The notes beneath the pieces are model-generated. The model made no database searches, was not told the origin of the DNA, and worked only from the letters and a program-made list of their open reading frames with translations. Source: CAZMGV01 sp964621525 [NCBI: uncultured bacterium] (GTDB taxonomy: Bacteria; JAGRBM01). From it: 64,000 nucleotides of DNA. A program made the translations under genes and the position numbers. The stretch is from contig CAZUMS010000001.1 in the NCBI GenBank assembly GCA_964621525.1, forward strand, positions 1-64,000, read 5' to 3'. Positions 18,173 through 27,038 of this stretch are shown in pieces. Position 1 is the stretch's first letter. The number at the start of each line of letters is the position of its first letter.

Positions 18173-19042
18173 ATGCGAATCCTCTCTCTCATCCTGGCTT
18201 TCACGGCCAGTGCGGCCGCTCCGGACTCCCGCCTCCCGCCGGGCGAGAATGTGTCTGAGTATCACGTCGGCGCGCAGGACCGGCTCCAGATCTCCGTCTG
18301 GCGCGAAGAGGAACTCACCGGCACCTTCGACGTGAACGCCCGCGGAAGCATTCACTATCCGTTGCTCGGTGATGTCCCCGTCGCCGGGAAAACCACGCAA
18401 GAGATCGACGACCTTCTCACCGGCAAACTCGGCGACGACTACCTTGTGGACCCGATCGTCTCGGTCAGCGTCGCCGGTTACCGGAGCCAGAAGGTCTACG
18501 TCTTCGGTGCGGTGAAAAAACCCGGCCTGTTCTTTCTGGATGACGATCCGAGCATCCTGAAGATCATTCTGGACGCCGGAGGACCTGACGGGACCTCCAG
18601 CCTGACAGGCGACGTCGTTCGCCTGGGCGAGGCTCCCGGCAAGGACGGCCAGCCGGTGGAAATCCGCCGTGTGGACCTCACGGCCCTGTTCACCCGGGGA
18701 GATTTCTCGCAGAACCTGCAGCTCCGGACCGGCGACATTATATTCGTGCGCAGCGGAGGGCGCGAATCCCTGAAGGGCGGCGACGTCGTCTACATCACCG
18801 GGGCGGTGAAGAATCCGGGGGCTTACGCCTGGAGCGACGATTCGACGGTGCTGAACATCGTGCTTCAGGCAGGCGGCACGACCGAATTCGCTTCCGGCAA
18901 CCGGACCCGGGTGATCCGCGGACAGGGCCCGGAGCGGGAGATATTCCACGTGCGCGTGGACGACATCCTGAAGGGCGACAAGGACAAGAACCTGAAACTC
19001 CAGCCGGGTGACCTCATTACGGTACCCGAGAGCTTCTTCTAG
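18173..19042 (+). CDS. polysaccharide export protein, Wza-like
   Basis: The 289-residue periplasmic or outer-membrane exporter has a signal peptide (residues 1-16), a Poly_export domain at about 30-110 (YHVGAQDRLQISVWREEELTGTFDVNARGSIHYPLLG in pieces) and two SLBB-type repeats. The first begins KVYVFGAVKKPGLFFL and the second VVYITGAVKNPGAYAW, each followed by a D-D-S-x-L-x-I-x-L-x-AGG helix. Unlike E. coli Wza it has no lipobox Cys and no obvious C-terminal amphipathic helix, so the upstream barrel may supply the outer-membrane pore. It stands 15 bases before the BY-kinase gene, its expected partner. Confidence 0.9.
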   Translation: MRILSLILAFTASAAAPDSRLPPGENVSEYHVGAQDRLQISVWREEELTGTFDVNARGSIHYPLLGDVPVAGKTTQEIDDLLTGKLGDDYLVDPIVSVSVAGYRSQKVYVFGAVKKPGLFFLDDDPSILKIILDAGGPDGTSSLTGDVVRLGEAPGKDGQPVEIRRVDLTALFTRGDFSQNLQLRTGDIIFVRSGGRESLKGGDVVYITGAVKNPGAYAWSDDSTVLNIVLQAGGTTEFASGNRTRVIRGQGPEREIFHVRVDDILKGDKDKNLKLQPGDLITVPESFF

Positions 19043-19057
19043 AGGACAGGAACCGGC

Positions 19058-21013
19058 GTGAACGTCAATATCGAACGGTTTCACTTCCAGGATCTGAGCC
19101 GCTTTTTCCGGAAGCGGGCCTGGGTTGTGGGCGCGGTCGCCGGTATCGTGACGCTGACAGCGGCGGCGATCTCGCTGCGGGAGCCAAAAGTCTACCAGGC
19201 CGAAGCCCGGATCTCGATCCAGCCCGAATCCTCAACCATGAAGATGCTGCCCCGGCAGCTTGTTTCGTACGAGGCCTACTACCTCACGAACATGAAGTTC
19301 GACACGGAGATGGAGATCCTGCGCTCGAAGCCCATGGCCGAACGGGTCACCCGGGCCATCGGTGTCACGCCGGAAACGGACGGCCCGGCCGCCTTCGCAG
19401 CCCGCACCGTCCGTGTGCAGGGCTGCATGGATATCCGGCGGCTCGAGAACACCCGGATCATCCGCCTCATCTGCCAGGACACCGATGCCGAAATGGCCCA
19501 GCGCATTGTGAACACCTTCGCCGAGCAGTACATCTCAAAGACCGTCGAGGATCAGGTCGAGAGTTTCACAAAATCCCACACCTGGCTGAAAGAACAGATC
19601 GTCGAACTGGAACAGCGGGTCCAGGAATCCGAACAGGCCGTGATCGACTACGTGAAGGCGAACGGGATCGACTTCATGGACATCACACCGGAACCATCGT
19701 CCTCGTCGCCGGGCGAGTTCGACGCCGCAGTCCGGCCGCCTGCATCCGTCACGACCGAGGCCGGCGTTCTCGACACGCTCCGCACCCAGCTTATCGCCCG
19801 CGAGGCGGAAAAAACCGAGCTGTCGTCCCGTTACAAGCCCGCACACCCCCGGATGCGGGGGCTCGACGAGCAGATCGCTTCGCTCCGGCAGAGAATCGCC
19901 CAGCAGGAAGGGGCGCTCAAGCAGACGAAGAAGGCATCCCGCGAGCAGACGCTCCAGATCCGAGAGAAGGCCATCCAGTACGACCTGCTCCGGCGCGCCG
20001 CCGACACGAACAAGGCGCTCTACAACGCGCTGATCCAGAAGTTCAAGGAAATCGACATCACCGGCAATATCGGCGAAACCGACATTCGCGTCGTCGAGAA
20101 GGCCGAACGCCCGGACCGGCCCATCAGGCCCAATCCCCAGCGGACGATATCCCTCGCCGCCCTGATCGGGCTTGCCCTGGGCGTTCTTGCTGCGCTGCTT
20201 ATGGAGATCATGGACCCCCGCATCAAGAGCATCGAGGAGTTCAAGGAGATCTTCGAGATTCCGATTCTGGGCACGGTTCCGCTCATCGGCGGCGAGCAGG
20301 ACGACGAGTCCAATTCGGCCGACACGCCGGCGGCGCAGGTGTCGCGCCTGCGCCCGGCGTCGATCCCGGCCGAGGCCTACCGCACGCTCCGCACCAACGT
20401 GAAGTTCTCGCACCCGGTCGAAACGGGACGCTCGCTGCTCGTCACAAGCTCGTCCCCCCGCGAAGGGAAGACGACGACTTCGATCAATCTTGCCGTGACG
20501 ACGGCGCTGGCCGGAAAGCGCGTGCTGCTGATCGACGCCGACCTGCGCAATCCGACCGTCCACCGGGAGATGAACCTGAGTTCGTCCATCGGTTTCACCC
20601 ACTATCTCGCCGGCGACATCACCGACTGGCACGAGGCCATCAGTCCGACCTGGAACGAGAAGCTCGACGTACTCACCTGCGGCGTGATCCCGCCGAACCC
20701 GTCGGAGCTGCTCGAATCGGCCCGGCTCCGGCAGTTCATGAAGGAGGCAGTATCCGAATACGATCAGGTGATCGTGGACGCATCGCCGCTTCTCCCCGTG
20801 GCGGACGCCTCGATTCTCGCGACCGTGACCCAGGGGGTCCTGCTCGTCCTCGACTCCGGCAACATGAACCGGAGCGAGGTCGGCCGGACCGTCGAGCAGA
20901 TCCGCAAGACCGGTGCCAAGATCTACGGGGTTGTGATGAACAAGTTCACCGACCTCAAGCACGCCCACTACTACTATTACTACTCCTACCCGGCGCCCGC
21001 CCGGCCGAAGTGA
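19058..21013 (+). CDS. polysaccharide co-polymerase fused to BY-type tyrosine autokinase (Wzc-like)
   Basis: The 651-residue inner-membrane protein starts at GTG 19058. Membrane helices at about 22-40 and 363-383 bracket a Wzz periplasmic domain with coiled-coil stretches (170-300). A PNP-like stretch (RPIRPNPQ, 354-361) precedes the second helix. The cytoplasmic kinase has Walker A SSPREGKT (465-472), Walker A' VLLIDADLRNP (489-499) and Walker B QVIVDAS (570-576). A run of five tyrosines plus one (638-642, 644) is the autophosphorylation cluster. In Wzc, cycling of this phosphorylation controls polymer length and export through Wza. All elements of an active BY-kinase are present. Confidence 0.93.
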   Translation: MNVNIERFHFQDLSRFFRKRAWVVGAVAGIVTLTAAAISLREPKVYQAEARISIQPESSTMKMLPRQLVSYEAYYLTNMKFDTEMEILRSKPMAERVTRAIGVTPETDGPAAFAARTVRVQGCMDIRRLENTRIIRLICQDTDAEMAQRIVNTFAEQYISKTVEDQVESFTKSHTWLKEQIVELEQRVQESEQAVIDYVKANGIDFMDITPEPSSSSPGEFDAAVRPPASVTTEAGVLDTLRTQLIAREAEKTELSSRYKPAHPRMRGLDEQIASLRQRIAQQEGALKQTKKASREQTLQIREKAIQYDLLRRAADTNKALYNALIQKFKEIDITGNIGETDIRVVEKAERPDRPIRPNPQRTISLAALIGLALGVLAALLMEIMDPRIKSIEEFKEIFEIPILGTVPLIGGEQDDESNSADTPAAQVSRLRPASIPAEAYRTLRTNVKFSHPVETGRSLLVTSSSPREGKTTTSINLAVTTALAGKRVLLIDADLRNPTVHREMNLSSSIGFTHYLAGDITDWHEAISPTWNEKLDVLTCGVIPPNPSELLESARLRQFMKEAVSEYDQVIVDASPLLPVADASILATVTQGVLLVLDSGNMNRSEVGRTVEQIRKTGAKIYGVVMNKFTDLKHAHYYYYYSYPAPARPK

Positions 21014-21022
21014 GGCCCGGAC

Positions 21023-23650
21023 GTGAAACGGCTCGGACAGCTCAGGGAACTGCTGACCGTCCTGGCGTTCACCGGGCTGGTTTTCTATGCGGGCGGCGTC
21101 ACTCCGCTCGGCCGGGCCGGCTATGAGCTTGCCGCGCTGCTCATCGCCTCCACGGTAGCCGCCGAATGGTTCGCCACGGGGCAGACCGCTCTGCCCAACC
21201 GGTTCGCCCTGACGGCCACCTGGGGATTCGTAGGCTACCTGCTCGTCAGATCCCTCTACCCGCAGCCGTCTTCCGCATCGCTGGAAGAAGCCATGTACTG
21301 GATCACCGGCGTCATGCTGTACACGGCGCTCGTTCATCACTTCCATGACCGGCAGCGGCTCGAACGGATGATCGCCGCCATGGCGCTCGTCGCCCTGGTG
21401 GCGGCGGCCGTCGGCCTCGGCGTGCGCTACCAGGGCGAAGGCGCCGAGCCCGCAGGACCGGCGCTCTGGCACCTCACCGGGACCTACGTGAACCGCAACC
21501 ACTTCGCCCTGCTCCTCGTGACGCTCATGCCCGTTACCTACTATGCGGGGATCGCCTTCCGGTCGCCGTCGGCGACAGCCGACCGGCCGTGGGAACACCC
21601 GTGGTTCCTGTTTTTCCTGTCGGCAACCCTGCTTGTGGCGTTCCTCCTGACCGGAAGTGTCGGCGGGTTCATGGCCTTCTGCGTGGCCGCCGTGATCATC
21701 GGACTCGACTTTGCCCTGCACCGGACATCGGGTTCACGGCGCCGTTATGTCGAGGCGGCCGCCGGAGCGGCGCTTATTTTCACGCTCACGTTTGTCTGGT
21801 TCGGCGGCGATTTTCTCGCCGAACGGCTGAGCCGTGCCGCGACCGGACGCGAAGTTTCCGCCATCGAGCGCGTCCGCATGTGGGAGGCCGCGCTCCAGAT
21901 GCTTCGCGATCATCCGGCGTTCGGCATCGGGCCAGGGCAGTTCGCGAACTGGTTTCCCGCCTACCGGCCCGCCGAGATCCCCTATCGTGTCGATCACGTC
22001 CATAACGACGTTCTGGAACTCGCCGCCGAAACCGGCGCCGTCGGCGGCCTTCTGCTCCTCGCCTCGCTTACGCTCTATTTCATCCATGTCTTTTCGAGCC
22101 GGAACGAGATCAGAAGCACATACGACCGGGCGATGGTCCGGGGCGGCACGGTTTCGCTGGCAGCGGTGTTCGTCCACTCGCTCGTCGATTTCGGCCTGAG
22201 GCTCCCGGCCAACGCTTTTGCCGTCACCTGCGTGCTGGCAGCCGTCACGGCGTCCGCCTCCCACCGACAGAGCGACGAGGAGTCGAAGCTCCGCCTCTCG
22301 GGGTGGAAACGGTTCGCCGCGGCGACAGCCCCGCTGGCCATGATGGCCATCTTCGGCTGGCTGTCCGTCTCGCGGGCCTGGTCCAACCGTCAGGAACGCC
22401 GGGCAGCCGCCGTTCTGGAATCCGATCCGGCGCTCGCCCTGTCGCTGGCCAACGAAGCCGCCGGCACGGCTCCCCTGACCGACGCTTCCACCGAAATACT
22501 ACGGGCAAAGGCCCTGACGGCACTGGCTGCCGGACAGCCGGAAGAACTCGCCCGGGCCACCCGGACTGAAATCGCGGCCGCCTACACAAAGGCCGTCACC
22601 CTTGAGCCCAAGGTTGCCGCCCACTACCGGGCCCGGGCCAAATGGCTCCGCGAAACCGGCGATGCGTCCGCTTCGCAGGCCGACCTCATCCGTGCCGTCG
22701 AACTCTCCCCGCACGACTGGCGGCCGCTGTACGAGCTCTGCCTCAGCCAGTGGGCCGGCGGGGACACGGGTGCAGCCATCCTGAACTTCGGCCTCCTGCT
22801 CAAGGAGAGGCCCGACCTCATCGGCAGCGTCCTCCGGTTTATCGCTTCCGATCCTGCCCGGCACCGCCAGCGCCTCGCTTCGCTCTACCCGGTGCTCTCG
22901 GAAGCCCTCCCCCAGACGGCCCAGATCCGGATCGTCTTCGCCGATCACCTCGGCAGCTTCGGCCTCAAGGACGAGGCAAGGGCCCAGTACGAGGTGGCCG
23001 CGATCGCCGACCCCGACAACGTGAACTACCTGCTCCGCCTCGTGGACGCGCTCCGCGCGGCGGGCGATTATAACGGCGCGATCTACCGCCTCGACGCCTT
23101 TCACGAGCACTCGAAAGGAACACCCGGGAGCTACGAAGCCAGGGGCGATCTCGCCCGGTTGAATCAGGAGGTGGCTGACGCCGTGGCCGCCTACCGGAAG
23201 GCCCTCGATCTGGAGCCAGACCGGCCCGACACCTGGAAAAAGCTCTACGACGCGTACGTCGAGTTTCAGGCGGATCCGGGCCTCAAATACTGGCAGGATC
23301 TTACGGAGAAGTTCCCGGACCGCTCCATCTACCGTTACCTCTATGCCCAGCAGCTCATGCGCAGCAGTTCGACGCTGGGCGAGGCCGTGCGCGAGCTCCG
23401 GCTTATCGCGGGCCGGGAGCCTTCGAACTGGCTTTATGTGAACACGCTGGCGGAGCTGCACATCCGGCGGCGCCTGCACGAGGAAGCCCGCCGGGTCTGG
23501 GCCGACTATGCAGAGAAAGTTCCTTCGGACCCCCGTCCGTGGGAATCGATTGCCCGGATGTACGACGGCCTCAAACTTCCCGACCGGGCGGCCGAAGCCC
23601 GTCAGGCGGCGGACAACGCCCGCAAGCTCGCCGCCGCTCCGGCCCAGTGA
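21023..23650 (+). CDS. O-antigen ligase/polymerase-like membrane protein fused to TPR region
   Basis: The 875-residue protein starts at GTG 21023. Residues 1-440 hold about ten hydrophobic helices, with a Wzy_C/O-antigen-ligase signature around AAFGIGPGQFANWFP-like text (HPAFGIGPGQFANWFPAYRP) and HVHNDVLELAAETGAVGG. The conserved H-x-H-N-D loop is expected to be periplasmic. From about 440 to the end are TPR-like helical pairs (for example YRKALDLEPDRPDTWKKLYDAYVE). It probably polymerises or ligates the exported glycan and completes the Wza/Wzc/Wzy set. The tail may recruit partners. The operon in view has no glycosyltransferases or flippase. Confidence 0.88.
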   Translation: MKRLGQLRELLTVLAFTGLVFYAGGVTPLGRAGYELAALLIASTVAAEWFATGQTALPNRFALTATWGFVGYLLVRSLYPQPSSASLEEAMYWITGVMLYTALVHHFHDRQRLERMIAAMALVALVAAAVGLGVRYQGEGAEPAGPALWHLTGTYVNRNHFALLLVTLMPVTYYAGIAFRSPSATADRPWEHPWFLFFLSATLLVAFLLTGSVGGFMAFCVAAVIIGLDFALHRTSGSRRRYVEAAAGAALIFTLTFVWFGGDFLAERLSRAATGREVSAIERVRMWEAALQMLRDHPAFGIGPGQFANWFPAYRPAEIPYRVDHVHNDVLELAAETGAVGGLLLLASLTLYFIHVFSSRNEIRSTYDRAMVRGGTVSLAAVFVHSLVDFGLRLPANAFAVTCVLAAVTASASHRQSDEESKLRLSGWKRFAAATAPLAMMAIFGWLSVSRAWSNRQERRAAAVLESDPALALSLANEAAGTAPLTDASTEILRAKALTALAAGQPEELARATRTEIAAAYTKAVTLEPKVAAHYRARAKWLRETGDASASQADLIRAVELSPHDWRPLYELCLSQWAGGDTGAAILNFGLLLKERPDLIGSVLRFIASDPARHRQRLASLYPVLSEALPQTAQIRIVFADHLGSFGLKDEARAQYEVAAIADPDNVNYLLRLVDALRAAGDYNGAIYRLDAFHEHSKGTPGSYEARGDLARLNQEVADAVAAYRKALDLEPDRPDTWKKLYDAYVEFQADPGLKYWQDLTEKFPDRSIYRYLYAQQLMRSSSTLGEAVRELRLIAGREPSNWLYVNTLAELHIRRRLHEEARRVWADYAEKVPSDPRPWESIARMYDGLKLPDRAAEARQAADNARKLAAAPAQ

Positions 23651-23708
23651 CAGTCCCGGCAGGCTCGCTTCCCCGGCAAGAGGCGGCTATGGAGCCGCCG
23701 GACTTCCG

Positions 23709-25292
23709 ATGAAACTGATTCTTTCCAACCTGCGGGCGGACCGCGAACTGGACGAAAAGGGCCTCAGGACCCTGGCGGCCGGGAAACTCGGATGCCCTGT
23801 GGAGAAGATCGGTTCGGCAATCGTGCTCAAGGTGAGCCGCGATGCCCGCAAGCGGCCGGTCATCTTCGTCTACCGGCTCGAAGTCGAGGCGGCGCTGGAT
23901 CGGGTGACCCCCGTAAAGGGCCAGATCGATCCCGTCGTGGAAGCGGCAGATTATGTCCCGTCCGCGAGACTCTCCGCCCGCCCGGAAAAAAGACCCATCG
24001 TCGTCGGAGCAGGCCCGGCCGGGCTTTTTGCCGCACTCGTGCTCGCCGAAGCCGGTGCCGAGCCGCTCATTCTTGAGATGGGCGAGGCCGTCGAGAAACG
24101 GACTATCTCGGTCGCCCGGTTCTGGCGAAACGGTACGCTGAATCCGAATTCCAACGTCCAGTTCGGCGAAGGCGGCGCCGGAGCGTTCTCCGACGGCAAG
24201 CTCACGACCAGAAAAAACGACGAACGGATCGCCTGGGTGTTCCGCCGCCTCGCCGGGTTCGGCGCCCCCGAGCGGATTCTCACCGACGGCAAGCCCCACA
24301 TCGGCACCAATTTCCTGAAGCGGCTGCTCCGGAAGATGCGGGATCATATCGAATCCCTTGGCGCCGAATACCGGTTCTCCACGGAAGTAACCGGTATCCT
24401 GACGGCCGCGGGGAAAACTGCCGGGGTGCGTACGGCGACCGGCGAGGAAATCCTCTCGGACCGGGTGATCCTCGCCCCCGGCCATTCGGCGCGGCGGCTC
24501 TTCCCCGTGCTGGAGCAGCTCGGCCTGCGGATCGAGATCAAGCCGTTCGCCGCCGGGTTCCGGGTGGAGCACCCGCAACCGCTCATCGACCAGGCGCGGT
24601 ATGGCCGCGAACGGTCCGAGGGCGACAATCTCCCCGCGGCCGATTACCGCCTCGCCATCACCGACCCGGACACCCGGCGCGGGGTCTACAGCTTCTGCAT
24701 GTGTCCCGGCGGCCTCGTCATCAACGCCTCCAGCGAACCGGGCGGCCTCGTGGTGAACGGCATGTCGAACTTCGCCCGGGATAACCGGTTCGCCAACTCC
24801 GCCATCGTCGTGCAGGTGACACCGGACGACTTCCCCGGAACCGGGAACCTGCGCGGTGTCGAGTGGCAGCGCGCCCTCGAAGCCAGATGCTTCGGCCTCG
24901 GCGGCGGCGACTATCACGCCCCCGCCCAGCGGCTCACGGACTACCTGAACCGCAAGGCCTCGCCGTCGCTGCCCGGTACCAGCTTTCTTCCCGGCATCCG
25001 GACGGCGGAACTGCACGGGCTCCTGCCCGAAAGCTGCGAGGCAGCTCTGGAGCGCTCGCTCGCTGCCTTCGCCCGGCAGATCCGTGGATTCGATTCCGAA
25101 GCAGCGCTCCTCGTCGCCGTGGAGAGCCGGACTTCCTCACCGGTACAGATCGCCCGGACGGCGACGTTCGAAGCCGAAGGGCTTCCCGGCCTCTATCCCG
25201 CAGGCGAAGGGCCCGGCTGGGCCGGCGGCATCGTCTCGGCTGCCGTGGACGGCATCAAGGTGGCGGAGAGCGTCGTCGCTGCTTTCCGCTGA
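23709..25292 (+). CDS. COG2509-type FAD-dependent dehydrogenase
   Basis: The 527-residue cytoplasmic flavoprotein has an N-terminal about 90-residue alpha/beta region (LSNLRADRELDEKGLRTLAAGKLG) ahead of the FAD-binding GAGPAGLFAALVLAEAG. The family-typical NSNVQFGEGGAGAFSDGKLTTR appears in segments near residues 145-165, and the FAD-binding end is YPAGEGPGWAGGIVSAAVDG. This matches the uncharacterised NAD(FAD)-utilising dehydrogenases of COG2509. Longer in-frame starts exist, back to 23508, but they would overlap the Wzy-like gene and are not homologous-looking; ATG 23709 fits the family. A terminator follows at once. Substrate unknown. Confidence 0.88.
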   Translation: MKLILSNLRADRELDEKGLRTLAAGKLGCPVEKIGSAIVLKVSRDARKRPVIFVYRLEVEAALDRVTPVKGQIDPVVEAADYVPSARLSARPEKRPIVVGAGPAGLFAALVLAEAGAEPLILEMGEAVEKRTISVARFWRNGTLNPNSNVQFGEGGAGAFSDGKLTTRKNDERIAWVFRRLAGFGAPERILTDGKPHIGTNFLKRLLRKMRDHIESLGAEYRFSTEVTGILTAAGKTAGVRTATGEEILSDRVILAPGHSARRLFPVLEQLGLRIEIKPFAAGFRVEHPQPLIDQARYGRERSEGDNLPAADYRLAITDPDTRRGVYSFCMCPGGLVINASSEPGGLVVNGMSNFARDNRFANSAIVVQVTPDDFPGTGNLRGVEWQRALEARCFGLGGGDYHAPAQRLTDYLNRKASPSLPGTSFLPGIRTAELHGLLPESCEAALERSLAAFARQIRGFDSEAALLVAVESRTSSPVQIARTATFEAEGLPGLYPAGEGPGWAGGIVSAAVDGIKVAESVVAAFR

Positions 25293-25331
25293 AAATAAAC
25301 GGGCGGACCCCGGAGAGCCCGCCCGCTATTT
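25293..25331. terminator. bidirectional intrinsic terminator
   Basis: CGGGCGG (25300-25306) pairs with CCGCCCG (25319-25325), and the flanking AAATA and TATTT also pair. It separates the convergent flavoprotein and cytochrome c peroxidase genes. Confidence 0.75.
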
Positions 25332-25352
25332 GAACCCCTCAGAACTGTCCTG

Positions 25353-26525
25353 TTACTTCGGGAACTCCGTGGGTTCCGTCACCGGCGTCACCTCGCCCGT
25401 AAGCGCTTCCAGAAAGGCCACAATGTCGTCCACTTCCTGATCGCTGAGGTTCAGGGGGTTAACGAGCGGCGACTTGTACTTGTTGGCATTTCCGCCCCGG
25501 TTGTAGAGCTGGACCACGTCACGGAGGGTCTTTTCCGAACCGTCGTGCATATAGGGCGGGTTCTGCGTGACATTGCGCAACGTCGGCGTCTTGAACGCAC
25601 CACGGTCGGTCTCCACCCTGGAAATCTCGTAACGGCCCCAGTCCTTGCAGGTATCGCCCGCACAACCCACGCCGAGGTTGTGGAATGCATTATCGGCAAA
25701 AGCCGGGCCCACATGGCAAGCAGTGCATTTGGCCTTGGTACCGAACAGTTTCTCGCCCCGGACTGCGGACTCGCTCAGGGCCGAGGCGTCGCCTGCCTTC
25801 CAGCGGTCATAGGACGAGTTCCCCGTGACAATCGTACGCTCGAAAGCGGCTATGGCGCCCGCGATCCGGTCGATATCCACTTTCTCATCGCCATAGGCAG
25901 CCTTGAAGAGCGGCCCGTATCCCTTGATGGCGGCGATCTTTTTCACCGCCGTTGCGTGGTCGGGCATGCCCATCTCGATCGGGTTCGTGATCGGCCCCTT
26001 GGCCTGTCCCTCGAGATCCGGTTCGCGGCCATCCCAGAACTGCGGGGCGACGAATAGGGTGTTCATGACCGTCGGAGCATTACGGCCACCCTTCTGGCCG
26101 CGAATACCGGTCGAGGTCGGGCCCTCGTCGCTCCAGCCCAGGTTCGGATTGTGGCAGGTGGCGCAGGAGATCGTATCGTCGAAGGAGAGACGCTTCTCGA
26201 AGTAGAGGAGACGGCCGAGGTCGACCTTTTCCCTGGTGACCGGCTTGTCCGCATTCACGAAGGCGGCGCCCTCCTGGCCCTTGAGGCCGAGAGGCAGCTC
26301 GAAGGTCACGAGCGCGGCGTATTCGTCGATTTCGGCGGCTTTGGCGATTTCCTCTTTCGAAAGCCAGCGGAGCGGCTGCCCCTGTTTCACGGGCGGGCGG
26401 CCGGGGGTCCCGACCGTCATTCTCTGGCGCTCGGCGGGCGGCGCCCCCTTGTCCGCGCAGCGGACCAGCACCAGTGCGGTCATTCCGAGCCCGGCAGCGG
26501 CCAGGGCGAACGATTTCAGCTTCAT
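25353..26525 (-). CDS. dihaem cytochrome c peroxidase (CcpA/MauG family)
   Basis: This periplasmic enzyme reduces hydrogen peroxide to water with electrons from small cytochromes. The 390-residue protein has two CxxCH haem-c motifs, CATCH (121-125) and CTACH (267-271), and Met326 in PPYMHDGS as the likely distal ligand of the electron-transferring haem. WDGREPDLEGQA and the FKTPTLRNV stretch are standard family segments. Residues 1-23 form a signal sequence ending LVRC, an imperfect lipobox, so it may be a lipoprotein or be cleaved by signal peptidase I. It is transcribed alone. Length is slightly above the usual 320-360 because of a Pro-rich N-terminal linker. Confidence 0.93.
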   Translation of the reverse strand: MKLKSFALAAAGLGMTALVLVRCADKGAPPAERQRMTVGTPGRPPVKQGQPLRWLSKEEIAKAAEIDEYAALVTFELPLGLKGQEGAAFVNADKPVTREKVDLGRLLYFEKRLSFDDTISCATCHNPNLGWSDEGPTSTGIRGQKGGRNAPTVMNTLFVAPQFWDGREPDLEGQAKGPITNPIEMGMPDHATAVKKIAAIKGYGPLFKAAYGDEKVDIDRIAGAIAAFERTIVTGNSSYDRWKAGDASALSESAVRGEKLFGTKAKCTACHVGPAFADNAFHNLGVGCAGDTCKDWGRYEISRVETDRGAFKTPTLRNVTQNPPYMHDGSEKTLRDVVQLYNRGGNANKYKSPLVNPLNLSDQEVDDIVAFLEALTGEVTPVTEPTEFPK

Positions 26526-26621
26526 AGGCGGGGCCTCCCGTGGTTTCTAACCCCTGATCGTAGCGCAAAACGGTCCCGGCGGAATACCATGTCGAAGTAG
26601 TTTTTCCGGAAAAATAGGCGG

Positions 26622-26650
26622 TTGAACCGGCTCCGGCGCCGTTTTATACA
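26622..26650 (+). promoter_or_regulatory. predicted sigma-70 promoter for the phasin-like gene
   Basis: TTGAAC (26622-26627) and TATACA (26645-26650) are spaced by 17 bases, each a 4/6 match. Transcription would start near 26657, leaving a leader of about 54 bases to ATG 26711. The rest of the 185-base gap shows nothing else clear. Confidence 0.45.
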
Positions 26651-26710
26651 GAAGGCGTCACGGCCGGTGCGGCGCCAGACGATCCAGCCGCCCGGGAGGG
26701 AAAATTCCAG

Positions 26711-27013
26711 ATGGCACTCAAGGACATGATCGACGAACTCCGCGAAAAGAACGAGAAGCAGCTCACCCAGCTCTTCGTGGACCTCATGCAGAACAAGCGG
26801 TTCACCTCCGGCGTCGTCAAGGCGTTCGAGATTTCCACCGAGGCGCGGAACTCGATCGACGAGAACACCCAGGACCTGATCAAGTCGCTGAACCTCCCTA
26901 CGCGGGAGGACGTCAGCGCCCTCGCCGACAAGGTAAAGGGGCTGACCAAGAAGATCTCAGACCTCGACTCGAAGCTGATCCAGCTCTCGAAGAAACTCGA
27001 ACCCAAGGCCTGA
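26711..27013 (+). CDS. phasin-like coiled-coil protein
   Basis: The 100-residue, wholly helical, charged protein has the heptad character of phasins and PhaE-like granule proteins (MIDELREKNEKQLTQLFVDLM at the start, VSALADKVKGLTKKISDLDSKLIQLSKKL at the end) and a P-T-R-E-D-V motif that often precedes the phasin coiled coil (LPTREDVSAL). A GGGAGG ribosome-binding site lies ten bases before ATG 26711. It sits 25 bases upstream of the acyltransferase gene. Phasins coat polyhydroxyalkanoate granules; no PHA synthase is in view, so that assignment stays tentative. Confidence 0.65.
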   Translation: MALKDMIDELREKNEKQLTQLFVDLMQNKRFTSGVVKAFEISTEARNSIDENTQDLIKSLNLPTREDVSALADKVKGLTKKISDLDSKLIQLSKKLEPKA

Positions 27014-27038
27014 TTCCGGCCGAACCGGGAGGCCAGTC

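Noticed and set aside
19535-21721. 728-codon minus-strand open frame
   Set aside because: It is antisense to the Wzz/BY-kinase and Wzy-like genes, which have clear motifs in the other direction.
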